Part shown: piece by piece, positions 23,979-30,983 of the stretch | Layout: the number at the start of each line of letters is the position of its first letter | Position numbering within the stretch: position 1 is the stretch's first letter | From: Frankia sp. AiPa1 | Lineage (GTDB): Bacteria > Actinomycetota > Actinomycetes > Frankiales > Frankiaceae | NCBI RefSeq assembly: GCF_023243075.1 | Contig: NZ_JALKFZ020000182.1 | Span: forward strand, 1 to 64,000 | Direction: 5' to 3' | Length of the DNA stretch: 64,000 bases | Made by a program: the position numbers and the translations under genes | The notes under the pieces: generated by a model | Seen by the model: the letters and a program-made list of their open reading frames with translations, nothing else | The model's database searches: none | What the model was told of the DNA's origin: nothing

Positions 23979-24246
23979 CCTGCCCGGACCGAGGTTCAGC
24001 GCCGGCCTCACAACCCGTCAGGTCCGTGGTGGTCAGCGCGGGGCGGCGCAGTGCCGCCCCGCGGGGCCGTGCCGGCGTCGGCGGTGACCGGTTCGCCGTG
24101 GCCGAAGCAGGCCAGGCTGGGGTGGAGATCCGCATATCGCGGCCTGCTTGTTCATCCGGCCGGCGCGCTGCACGAGGAGGTCATCCGCCCATTGCACACA
24201 ATCGCGCGGAAAGGAGAATAAGAACTTCCTTCCACTTCTAATCTAT
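23979..24246. other. Intergenic region leading to rox
   Basis: There is no supported gene. From about 24180 the DNA becomes AT-rich (AAGGAGAATAAGAACTTCCT), giving candidate promoter hexamers TTGCAC (24192-24197) and GAGAAT (24214-24219, 16-bp spacing) or TCTATA at 24242-24247. None is certain. Confidence 0.35.
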
Positions 24247-24285
24247 AGCACACCTGGGGGCTTGCGGCAAGACCCAGGTTGTGCT
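24247..24285 (+). promoter_or_regulatory. RAE-like inverted repeat upstream of rox
   Basis: GGGGCTTGCGGCAAGACCC (24257-24275) is a 19-bp inverted repeat, CTTGC-G-GCAAG flanked by GGG and CCC. From memory it closely resembles the rifamycin-associated element found before rifamycin-inducible inactivation genes in actinomycetes. The symmetry extends outward (AGCACACCTGGG pairing with CCCAGGTTGTGCT, one bulge) to a 39-base hairpin. It lies 129 bp before the rox start. Confidence 0.75.
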
Positions 24286-24403
24286 GCAGAATTCCCGGCC
24301 GAGGCCAGAAACCACGGAAAAAGGGGAGCCAGGGAATGCCAGTGTCGCGAAAGACGACCGAGTCGCGCGGGGACGCCACGAAAGACCGCGCGGAGGGCGG
24401 TCA

Positions 24404-25996
24404 GTGACGCACACCGACGCCGCCACCGACGCCGACGTCATCGTCGTCGGTGGCGGACCGACGGGCCTGATGCTCGCCGGCGAGCTGCGCCTGCACGGCG
24501 TGCGTACGGTCGTGCTGGAGCGGCTGGCGGAACCGACCGGGCACGTCCGCGCGCTCGGCCTGCACGTACGCAGCATTGAGGTGATGGATCAGCGTGGCCT
24601 GCTGGAGCAGTTCCTTTCGCTCGGCCGGCAGGTCGCCGTCGGCGGTTTCTTCGCCGGCCTGGCCACCTCGTGGCCCGCCCGGCTCGACACCGCCCATTCC
24701 TATGTCCTCGCCATCCCCCAGCCTGTCACCGAACGTCTGCTGGCCGAGCATGCCACCGGGCTCGGCGCGCGGATCCGCCGCGGCTGCGCCCTGGTCGGGC
24801 TGACCCAGGATGACCAGGGCGTCACCGCCGACCTGGCCGACGGCACCCGGCTGCGGGCGCGTTACCTCGTCGGCTGCGACGGCGGGCGCAGCACGGTGCG
24901 CCGGCTGCTCGGCGTCGCCTTCCCCGGCGAGCCCACCAGGGTCGAGACGCTGCTCGGGGAGATGGAGGTCGCCGTGGCGGCGCAGACGCTGACCGACGTG
25001 GTCGCCGACGTTCGCCGGACCCACAAGCGGTTCGGCGCCGCCCCGCTCGGAGACGGGCTGTATCGGATCATCGTGCCCGCCGGCGGGGTGGCCGAGGACC
25101 GCACGGTCGCGCCGAGCCTCGAGGAGTTCGCCCAGCGGCTGCGGGTGTTCGCCGGCACCGACTTCGGCGTGCACTCCCCGCGCTGGCTGTCCCGCTTCGG
25201 CGACGCCACCCGGCTCGCCGAGCGTTACCGCACCGGCCGGGTGCTATTGGCCGGCGACGCGGCGCACATCCACCCGCCGACCGGCGGGCAGGGGCTCAAC
25301 CTCGGTCTCCAGGACGCGTTCAACCTCGGCTGGAAACTCGCCGCCGATGTCCACGGCTGGGCCCCGTGCGGGCTGCTGGACAGCTATCACACCGAGCGGC
25401 ATCCGGTCGCCGCCGACGTGCTGGACAACACCCGCGCGCAGATGCAGCTGCTGTCCCCCGAGCCCGGCCCCCAGGCGGTCCGCCGGCTGCTGGCCGAACT
25501 GGTGAGCTTCGACGAGGTGAACCACCACCTGATCGAGAAGATCACCGCGATCGGGATCCGCTACGACCTCGGCCAGCAGGCCGGTGACGTCGGCCGGAGG
25601 CCCGACAACCTCGGTGACGAAGGCGACAAGGCCGGCGACGGGGAGGACCGGGCAGGCGCGGGCCATCGTCTGCTCGGGCGGCGGATGCGGGACATCGGGC
25701 TCACCCGGGGCCGCCTCTACGCGTTGATGCACGCCGGCCGTGGCCTGCTGCTCGACCAGACCGGCCGGCTCTCGGTCGCCGGCTGGGCGGACCGCGTCGA
25801 CCACGTCGTCGACGTCAGCGAGGAACTCGACGTCCCCGCGGCGCTGCTACGCCCGGACGGTCACGTGGCCTGGATCGGCGATGACCAGCAGGATCTGCTC
25901 GGCGCGCTGCCCACCTGGTTCGGCGCCCCCGCCGGCCCGGCGCTCCCCGCGGGCTCGCCGCGGCCCGCCGCACCATCGGCTCAGCGCCTTGCCTAG
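24404..25996 (+). CDS. rox: Rifampicin monooxygenase (Rox/RIFMO-type)
   Basis: A class A FAD monooxygenase of 530 residues. FAD loop VIVVGGGPTGLMLAGELRLH (about residues 11-30), then GLHVRSIEVMDQRGLLEQFL, GGFFAGL and LDTAHSYVLAIPQ follow the order known in Nocardia RIFMO. DG motif GCDGGRSTVRRLLGV and GD motif LLAGDAAHIHPPTGGQGLNL are intact. Such enzymes hydroxylate the naphthoquinone of rifamycins and open the ansa ring. Compared with RIFMO (about 473 aa) it has a hydrophilic insert of some 25-30 residues (NLGDEGDKAGDGEDRAGAGH) and a longer tail. Start GTG 24404 has GGAGGG upstream. The RAE-like repeat in the leader supports rifamycin induction. Confidence 0.9.
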   Translation: MTHTDAATDADVIVVGGGPTGLMLAGELRLHGVRTVVLERLAEPTGHVRALGLHVRSIEVMDQRGLLEQFLSLGRQVAVGGFFAGLATSWPARLDTAHSYVLAIPQPVTERLLAEHATGLGARIRRGCALVGLTQDDQGVTADLADGTRLRARYLVGCDGGRSTVRRLLGVAFPGEPTRVETLLGEMEVAVAAQTLTDVVADVRRTHKRFGAAPLGDGLYRIIVPAGGVAEDRTVAPSLEEFAQRLRVFAGTDFGVHSPRWLSRFGDATRLAERYRTGRVLLAGDAAHIHPPTGGQGLNLGLQDAFNLGWKLAADVHGWAPCGLLDSYHTERHPVAADVLDNTRAQMQLLSPEPGPQAVRRLLAELVSFDEVNHHLIEKITAIGIRYDLGQQAGDVGRRPDNLGDEGDKAGDGEDRAGAGHRLLGRRMRDIGLTRGRLYALMHAGRGLLLDQTGRLSVAGWADRVDHVVDVSEELDVPAALLRPDGHVAWIGDDQQDLLGALPTWFGAPAGPALPAGSPRPAAPSAQRLA

Positions 25997-26090
25997 CCCC
26001 GGGCCGCGGCGGCGGGGGGCGTTCCTTTTCCTTTAACGACACGACCGCAGGCGCTCTGCGCCGGTCCGCCGGGACTGGCACCGTCGCCGG

Positions 26091-26299
26091 TACGAGCGCG
26101 ACCTGGGCCGCGTCGCGGTCGACGTCGACGTCGACGTCGACTCGCTCGCGTTCACGCTGATCGGGGAGGGCACCTGCTGTTCGCGGGCCGCCGCGACATC
26201 CCACCCGACGCCGGAGCTCTCGACAAGGTCGTCACCACGGCCATCGCCGACGTCCTGCAACGCACGATCCAGGCCGGCAGGCAGAGCGTGTCCAGGTGA
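26091..26299 (+). pseudogene. C-terminal relic of a TetR regulator
   Basis: YERDLGRVAVDVDVDVDSLA and FTLIGEG, then after a one-base deletion HLLFAGRRDIPPDAGALDKV and VTTAIADVLQRTI, reproduce the last 65 residues of the TetR protein at 10468-11070. The frame breaks near 26170. A GTCGAC hexamer is present four times in tandem (26118-26141) where the intact gene has two, so slippage has also occurred. The N-terminal DNA-binding part is gone. Confidence 0.85.
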
Positions 26300-26366
26300 G
26301 GATGTCCGGGTCACGGGGCACAATGGCCCCGACGCGATCGGCACTCCGAGTGAAGGTGACGACTGC

Positions 26367-26576
26367 ATGAGTGAACGGCAGCGCGGTGTCGTGAAATGGT
26401 TCAACGACGAGAAGGGGTACGGTTTCATCACTCCGGAGAACGGCGCCGACCTTTTCGTCCACTTCAGGGCGATCCAGGGCAACGGTTTCAAGTCCCTCAA
26501 GGAAGGCCAGGCCGTGACCTTCGTGGCGGTGCAGGGCCAGAAGGGCCTGCAGGCCGACGAGGTCCAGCCCGAATAG
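26367..26576 (+). CDS. cspA: Cold-shock protein (CspA family)
   Basis: A 69-residue single cold-shock domain that binds single-stranded RNA and DNA and melts RNA structure. RNP-1 is KGYGFITPE (residues 16-24) and RNP-2 is DLFVHF (28-33). It ends with the usual LQADEVQPE. Length and order match the family exactly. ATG 26367 has GAAGGTG upstream. The promoter is not clear. It is the only healthy gene between the TetR relic and the broken methyltransferase. Confidence 0.95.
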   Translation: MSERQRGVVKWFNDEKGYGFITPENGADLFVHFRAIQGNGFKSLKEGQAVTFVAVQGQKGLQADEVQPE

Positions 26577-26685
26577 CCCCACACCACGACCGCCGCGACG
26601 CAGCGACCAGGCAGATCAGGGTGATCGGGCGGCTTCCACGTCCTGGCCCGGAACAAGTGTCGGTGCCAGGTGCTGGCAGGATGGC

Positions 26686-26938
26686 GTGGTGGCCGGTTCG
26701 TATTCCCGTGACGTCGGCCGGGTGTTCAACGAGGTGCCGGAACTCTACGACCGGTTTCGGCCGGGATACCCCGAGGAGTTGTTCGCGGACCTCGTCGCCA
26801 TCACCGGCATGGACACGCAGTCGTCGGTGCTTGAGGTGGGCTGCGGAACCGGTCAGGCGACGCCGCGCTCGCGGCACTGGGAGGCTCGGTGACCGCCGTC
26901 GAGCAGGGCGCGGACGCCCGTTTCGGGCTGCTCGACTG
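26686..26938 (+). pseudogene. N-terminal half of a split methyltransferase
   Basis: The frame from 26686 encodes YSRDVGRVFNEVPELYDRFR and the SAM loop SSVLEVGCGTGQAT. A frameshift near 26855 leads into ALAALGGSVTAVEQGAD, which is the natural continuation. At about 26915 homology stops and foreign sequence begins. The missing second half is found 1.9 kb downstream at 28796. This was a relative of the methyltransferase at 11142-11987. Confidence 0.85.
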
Positions 26939-27070
26939 AAGGATCTCAACCTGCCGCATCTGGACGAGAAGATGCCGCCGGCGATGGGCCAGTACCAGCA
27001 TCCGCACACGAAGGCGTGGGCCGAGGCGGTGGCGGCGTTCGACGCGTACGTGTTCGTCACCGCACGGGGC
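26939..27070 (+). pseudogene. Internal relic of an NADPH-dependent FMN reductase
   Basis: KDLNLPHLDEKMPPAMGQYQ, then HPHTKAWAEAVAAFDAYVFV, matches residues about 44-85 of the intact FMN reductase at 32539-33114 (FPLPHLDEPIPPSMGQYQNE). Both ends are missing: no N-terminal GSTRPxR loop and no second half. Confidence 0.8.
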
Positions 27071-27117
27071 ATGGGCGCGGCGGTGGCTCGTAGTCCGTCG
27101 CGTGCCCGCCTCCTGTG

Positions 27118-27245
27118 GGGCTCCAGAAACCCGATCTGGGGCCACCGCAGGATCAGGGAGAGCTCGTCGGGCTGGGTTACTCGGTCGGGGTCGCCACCGT
27201 CTGGCGGATCCCGCACCGCGCCGGCGTCGCCCCCGCACCCTGATG
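27118..27245 (+). pseudogene. Relic of an IS3/IS481-type transposase (integrase core)
   Basis: SRNPIWGHRRIR is followed, one frame over, by GELVGLGYSVGVATVWRIPH and RAGVAPAP. Together these spell the usual N-terminal part of an rve-type integrase (NPxWGHRRIQGEL..LGY.VS.STVWRIL.RAG). Only about 42 codons survive, with one frameshift. Confidence 0.7.
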
Positions 27246-27473
27246 CCGCAGCGGCAGCGCGGCGGAACTCGGCCGGTCATATCGAGGCGGCCGCTGGCCG
27301 GTATCAGACCTGCCTGAACGGGATCGCTCGCTTGCCCAGCGCTGCTGTCGATCCGCCGCAGGGACCGTAACGGTGCTGCTGCCCACCTTTCGCCGCGCCA
27401 TCGTCAGCTTCCCCGTAGCGTCGACAGGGCCTCCGAACGAGGGACGATCTACTCGCGATGAAGGGCGCCAACG

Positions 27474-27629
27474 ATGGCGGACGTATCGGTACGACTGCAG
27501 GCCGGGGCAGACACAGAAATCGTTTTGAACCTGTCTGTCCTCCAGGCGATCCGGCTGGTCGAGGCGCTCGCGAGCAGGATCGCGGCGGTGGTGGCCGAAC
27601 CCGGGCGGGTAGCAGCCGGCTCACGCTGA
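27474..27629 (+). CDS. Possible 51-residue small protein
   Basis: ATG 27474, with AAGGG ten bases before, opens 51 codons encoding MADVSVRLQAGADTEIVLNL, then SVLQAIRLVEALASRIAAVV. Composition and the amphipathic helix look protein-like, and other frames here are noise. It sits in the foreign insert between the transposase relic and the toxin-antitoxin-like pair. No family is recognised; it could be a gene scrap. Confidence 0.4.
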   Translation: MADVSVRLQAGADTEIVLNLSVLQAIRLVEALASRIAAVVAEPGRVAAGSR

Positions 27630-27839
27630 CGGCAGCCGCACCGGCCGCGGGCATCAGGTGCGGCACCGCTCTCCGGGCGGGCTGGGTGAGGCGTGTTGCA
27701 GCGGCCAGGCAACCCCGCCTTTCGACCTCCGATGCCTGGGTGGCCCCGCGCACGGCTATTCATCGAGGCCTCATAGCTACCCGGGCGCTGGCCGGTGTCG
27801 GGTGATGCTGGTCTGGCACGCTCGGCCTCCCTGACGCGG

Positions 27840-28139
27840 ATGGCTGGCATCCTTGGCTGCGTGGAGACTCGGGCAGACGACCTCGCTCCCCGTGAACCGG
27901 CGGCATCGGTCAGGGCTGGCGATCAGCAGGTGGCCAGCGACCGCGCGGCCTACTACCGCGAACGCGCAGCCCAGGCGATGGTGCGCGCGCGTGCCCTGGT
28001 GGGGCGGCCGTGGACGTCGGATCCGGGTCTGCGGGTCCAGGTCGAGGCGATCCTCGCGATGTCGCCCGAGGACCGGCTGCGGCAGCTGGAGGACCAGGTC
28101 GAGACACTGTCGGCCCTGCGCCCCACCGGGCAGCGGTAG
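27840..28139 (+). CDS. Putative antitoxin-like partner of the nucleotidyltransferase
   Basis: A 99-residue helical protein (ATG 27840; GTG 27795 is an alternative). Its C-terminal 75 residues are nearly identical to those of the orphan at 21416-21703, while the N-terminal part differs, as in antitoxins whose DNA-binding and toxin-binding halves evolve separately. It ends 6 bp before the nucleotidyltransferase gene, so the two form an operon. No known antitoxin fold is recognised. The role is inferred from order, size and duplication only. Confidence 0.65.
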   Translation: MAGILGCVETRADDLAPREPAASVRAGDQQVASDRAAYYRERAAQAMVRARALVGRPWTSDPGLRVQVEAILAMSPEDRLRQLEDQVETLSALRPTGQR

Positions 28140-28145
28140 CCGACG

Positions 28146-28733
28146 GTGAGCAGATTCGAGCTGCGCGGCCTGCTACGGCGCCTGGCCGACCATCAGGTGA
28201 CCTATGTGATCGTCGGTGGGGTCGGGGCCCGGCTCCAGGGCGCCCCGAACATCACCGACGATCTCGACATCGTCCCCGAGCCCACACCGGAGAACCTCGC
28301 CCGGCTCGCGGCCGTTCTCTCCGGCCCAGCCACGACGAAGAAGGCCGTCAACTCCACCGAGTACGTGGCGCACCCGGTCGTGGAACCAGCCGAGTTCTAC
28401 ACGGACTACATGGCCATGTACATAACGTCCGCCGGCGCGCTCGACGTCCTGATCGAACTGCCCGGGGTCGGCCCCTACGACGCGCTGCGCCGGCAGGCCC
28501 GCAGCTACGAGCTGCCCGACTACGGCCTGACCATCCACGTCGCCAGCCTGGAGCACATCATCCGCTCGAAGGAGACCGCGGGACGCAGCAAGGACTTTCT
28601 CGTCCTGCCCAGCCTCTACGAGGCAGCCACCCGGCTCGCCGAACAGGGCGACAGCTACGAGCTGGAAGCGGCCGCACTCAGCGTCGACGTCCCACTCATG
28701 GACCACGACGGTGACGCGCAGGACGCGCCTTAG
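28146..28733 (+). CDS. Nucleotidyltransferase-fold protein, toxin-like
   Basis: A 195-residue protein with the minimal nucleotidyltransferase signature: YVIVGGVGARLQGAPNITDD, then LDIVPEPT (about residues 21-47), i.e. GG-x-A-x2-R/L-x-G followed by DxD metal ligands. The C-terminal half has LEHIIRSKETAGRSKDFL, typical of AbiEii/DUF6036-like proteins where Lys and Asp near the end complete the site. Such enzymes can block translation by modifying tRNA. GTG 28146 lies 6 bp after the upstream small gene. The pair is inside DNA that splits a methyltransferase gene. Confidence 0.8.
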   Translation: MSRFELRGLLRRLADHQVTYVIVGGVGARLQGAPNITDDLDIVPEPTPENLARLAAVLSGPATTKKAVNSTEYVAHPVVEPAEFYTDYMAMYITSAGALDVLIELPGVGPYDALRRQARSYELPDYGLTIHVASLEHIIRSKETAGRSKDFLVLPSLYEAATRLAEQGDSYELEAAALSVDVPLMDHDGDAQDAP

Positions 28734-28795
28734 GTACCGCCACGTGGTGGTGGCCGAGCTCGACAGTCAGCTACCGCTGCCCGCCGGACCCTGCA

Positions 28796-29269
28796 CTAGT
28801 GGCCGCGTCGTCGTGGCACTGGGTCGATCCGTCGATCGGCTGGGGGCGGGCGCACGAGGTTCTTCGTCCCGGGGGCTTGATGGCGCTGCTGGGCAATGTC
28901 GTCGTCCGCAGGCCGGGTGAGCCGGAGGTGTACGCCGAGACCGCCGATCTGCACCAGCGGTTCGCCCCTGGCGATCCGGCCTGGGGCCATCCGCCGCTGG
29001 AGGTCGACGTGCGCAGCACGGACGAGGGGTGGGGGCTGGTCGAGGATCCCGGCAGCCTGTTCGGCCCCACGATCGTGCGCTGGTATCCGAGGTTCGACGG
29101 CGGCGGTTTCGCCGATCTGCTCCGCACGCACTCGATCTACCGCACACTCGACCACGACGTCCGTGAGCCCCTGCTCGACGCGATCGCCGAGCGCGTCCGC
29201 ACCCGGATGGGTGACCGGGCGCCACGCCGCTACCTGAGCGTCCTGCGTATCGGGCAGCGCGCCGGATGA
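28796..29269 (+). pseudogene. C-terminal half of the split methyltransferase
   Basis: From VAASSWHWVDPSIGWGRAHE through VLRPGGLMALLGN, then VRSTDEGWG and PLLDAIAERVRTRMGDRAPR to the stop, this is the second half of the methyltransferase whose first half ends near 26915. The frame is open to the normal C-terminus. Together the halves would give about 270 residues. Confidence 0.82.
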
Positions 29270-29470
29270 ACCCGTGGACGCTGGTCGAGTCCACGGCGAC
29301 GGAGTCGAGCGGATCAAGGTGCTACGGTGGGCGTTGTCGGAGGCGAACGAGGAGGCGAAGGCCATGGCTGCCACAGGCCGGCTTCTCGATGCCCTTTTCC
29401 GGGTTGCCGTCTGAGTCGGTTCTCCGCGCGCCGCGACCCGGATCACAATCATGATCTCCGGAGTCGCACA
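29270..29470. other. Short gap with a gene scrap
   Basis: A forward frame at 29289-29414 reads VHGDGVERIKVLRWALSEAN, then EEAKAMAATGRLLDALFRVA and stops. It looks like the end of some gene, but I cannot name it. Confidence 0.25.
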
Positions 29471-29983
29471 TCATGGCCGGAGGTCGGCGACGGCCGTGCG
29501 GATCGCGCCGCGGCTGACTCCGTGGTCGCGGGCGAGGGCGGCGATGGAGCGGCCTTCCAGGTACGCGGTGCGCACGTCGCCGGTCTTCGTGGTCGCCACG
29601 GCCGGGCGGCGTCCGCCCTTGCTGCCCTTGGCCTCGGCGGCGCGCAGTCCGTCGTAGGTCAGCTCGCGCTGGAGGTCTCGCTGGAGGTCGCCGGCGGCGG
29701 CGAGGGTCCGCACCATGAACTTCACGGCGGAGAGCAGTTCGCCGGTGCGCGGGTGGCGGGCGGTGAGGTCCATCGCGGAGAACGCGCCGTCGTGGATGCG
29801 CAGTGCTCCCTGCTCGCGGTGCAGGACGTCGAGCACGTCGAGGATGTGCCCGGTCCCGCGTACGAGGCGGAACATCTCGGAGATGTGGACGGTGTCGCCC
29901 GGCCGCGCGTACGTGAGCAGCTCGCGGAACTTCGGTCGCTGGAGCGGGTGGAGGCGGCTGGAGGTGCCCGGGTCCTCCTCGAA
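29471..29983 (-). pseudogene. Serine recombinase (resolvase) without its catalytic N-terminus
   Basis: About 170 residues of a Tn3-type resolvase: QRPKFRELLTYARPGDTVHI, HILDVLDVLHREQGALRIHD, AAAGDLQRDLQRELTYDGL and GSKGGRRPAV, and a C-terminal HTH (RSIAALARDHGVSRGAIRTA). The first 40 residues, with the catalytic Ser in YxRVS and nearby Arg, are missing. The frame runs without a stop from the relic of a FAD hydroxylase, producing a chimeric ORF. It may come from the same Tn3-like element as the transposase piece at 35671. Confidence 0.82.
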
Positions 29984-30444
29984 CAGAAGATCGTCGAGCT
30001 GGACGAGGTGGCCGTCGAGGGTGCGCAGGCGGGGGTTGGGCAGGACGACGCCGGCGCCGGGCAGCGGGCCGGCGATCCGCCCGGGCAGGCGGGGGCGCTG
30101 GTGGGTGAGGCCGCGACGCAACGCCTGGCGCAGGCCCGGGGTGCGGTCGAGGGTGACCAGCAGGGGGTGCGGGTGAGCCGGGAGAGGGGCGGGTTGGTCG
30201 TCTGCACGAGGCGGCCGATCCGCAGCGCTCCGGCGATCACCGTTTCGACGTGGCGGCGCCGTTCCCGCTGCTGCGTCTTCTCGTCGACGCCCACCGCACG
30301 GGGCAGCGCCATGGGCTCGTGGCGCGGCTCGATGACGGCGACCGACAGCCCGCGTGCGCCGGGCAGTGCTGCCAGCACCGCGCCGACCGGTCCGTAGCCC
30401 GCGATCAGCACGTGTCGGCCTTCGGACCGTCCTGCTCCGGTGAC
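29984..30444 (-). pseudogene. FAD hydroxylase collapsed by internal deletion and frameshift
   Basis: The N-terminal FAD loop (VLIAGYGPVGAVLAALPGAR) is kept, but after PRAVGVDEKTQ the sequence jumps straight to QRERRRHVETVIAGALRIGR and LVQTTNP, which in the intact paralogue (15693-17477) lies about 300 residues further on. A frameshift near 30170 follows, then LDRTPGLRQALRRG and GVVLPNPRLRTLDGHLVQLD in the next frame, where resolvase sequence takes over. This is the third, most decayed, copy of this hydroxylase in the window. Confidence 0.85.
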
Positions 30445-30540
30445 GGAAAGTAGAAGATCTTGCTGTTCTACGCAACGGCCGGCTCCGCTGCGTCGCAGAT
30501 TTTTCTCGATCGGACGAGGCCTGCGGCAGGCGGCGGACAA

Positions 30541-30584
30541 GAAATTACATAATTCTTCAATTGACTACATAGTAGATTTCGAGC
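30541..30584 (+). promoter_or_regulatory. AT-rich control region of the arsR operon
   Basis: This region is far richer in A+T than its surroundings. It holds TTGACT (30561-30566), the inverted repeat CTAC-ATA-GTAG at 30565-30575, and repeated TACATA. It is a likely promoter/operator for the ArsR gene starting at 30636. Confidence 0.45.
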
Positions 30585-30635
30585 GTGGAACCTTGTGGCC
30601 TCGGCCGTCGCGCGTGGGGTGTCCGGAGGGGGTGG

Positions 30636-30983
30636 GTGGCAGTGCAGGTGCCGCTGTACCAGGCGAAGGCGGAGTTCTTTCGGATGTTGGGGCATCCGGT
30701 GCGGATCCGGGTGCTGGAGCTGCTGCAGGCCGGTCCCACGCCGGTACGGGACCTGTTGGCAGCGATCGAGATCGAACCCTCGAGCCTGTCGCAGCAGCTT
30801 GCGGTGTTGCGCCGGTCGGGGATCGTGACCGCCACCCGCGACGGTTCGACCGTGGTCTACGCGCTGGCCGGGGTCGACGTGGCCGAGTTGATGCAGGCCG
30901 CGCGGCGGATCCTCACCGGGATGCTCGCCGGTCAGGCCGGGCTGCTCGAGGAGCTCCGCGAGGCCGAGACGAGTGTGCGGTGA
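30636..30983 (+). CDS. ArsR-family transcriptional regulator
   Basis: A 115-residue winged-helix repressor: FFRMLGHPVRIRVLELLQAG, recognition helix in IEPSSLSQQLAVLRRSGIV and the beta-wing ATRDGSTVVYALA. There is no CxC or other Cys/His metal site, so it is not an arsenic or heavy-metal sensor of the classic kind. Relatives without ligands respond to redox or use protein partners. GTG 30636 is chosen for GGAGGGG five bases upstream. It overlaps the next gene by 11 bp, so the two are co-translated. Confidence 0.88.
   Translation: MAVQVPLYQAKAEFFRMLGHPVRIRVLELLQAGPTPVRDLLAAIEIEPSSLSQQLAVLRRSGIVTATRDGSTVVYALAGVDVAELMQAARRILTGMLAGQAGLLEELREAETSVR

Noticed and set aside
26118..26141. Four tandem GTCGAC units as a regulatory site
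   Set aside because: They encode the Val-Asp repeats of the TetR relic, also present in fewer copies in the intact gene.
21416..28733. A prophage or complete integrative element between the duplicated small genes
   Set aside because: There are no structural or replication genes, only relics, and no pair of attachment-site repeats is evident at the ends.
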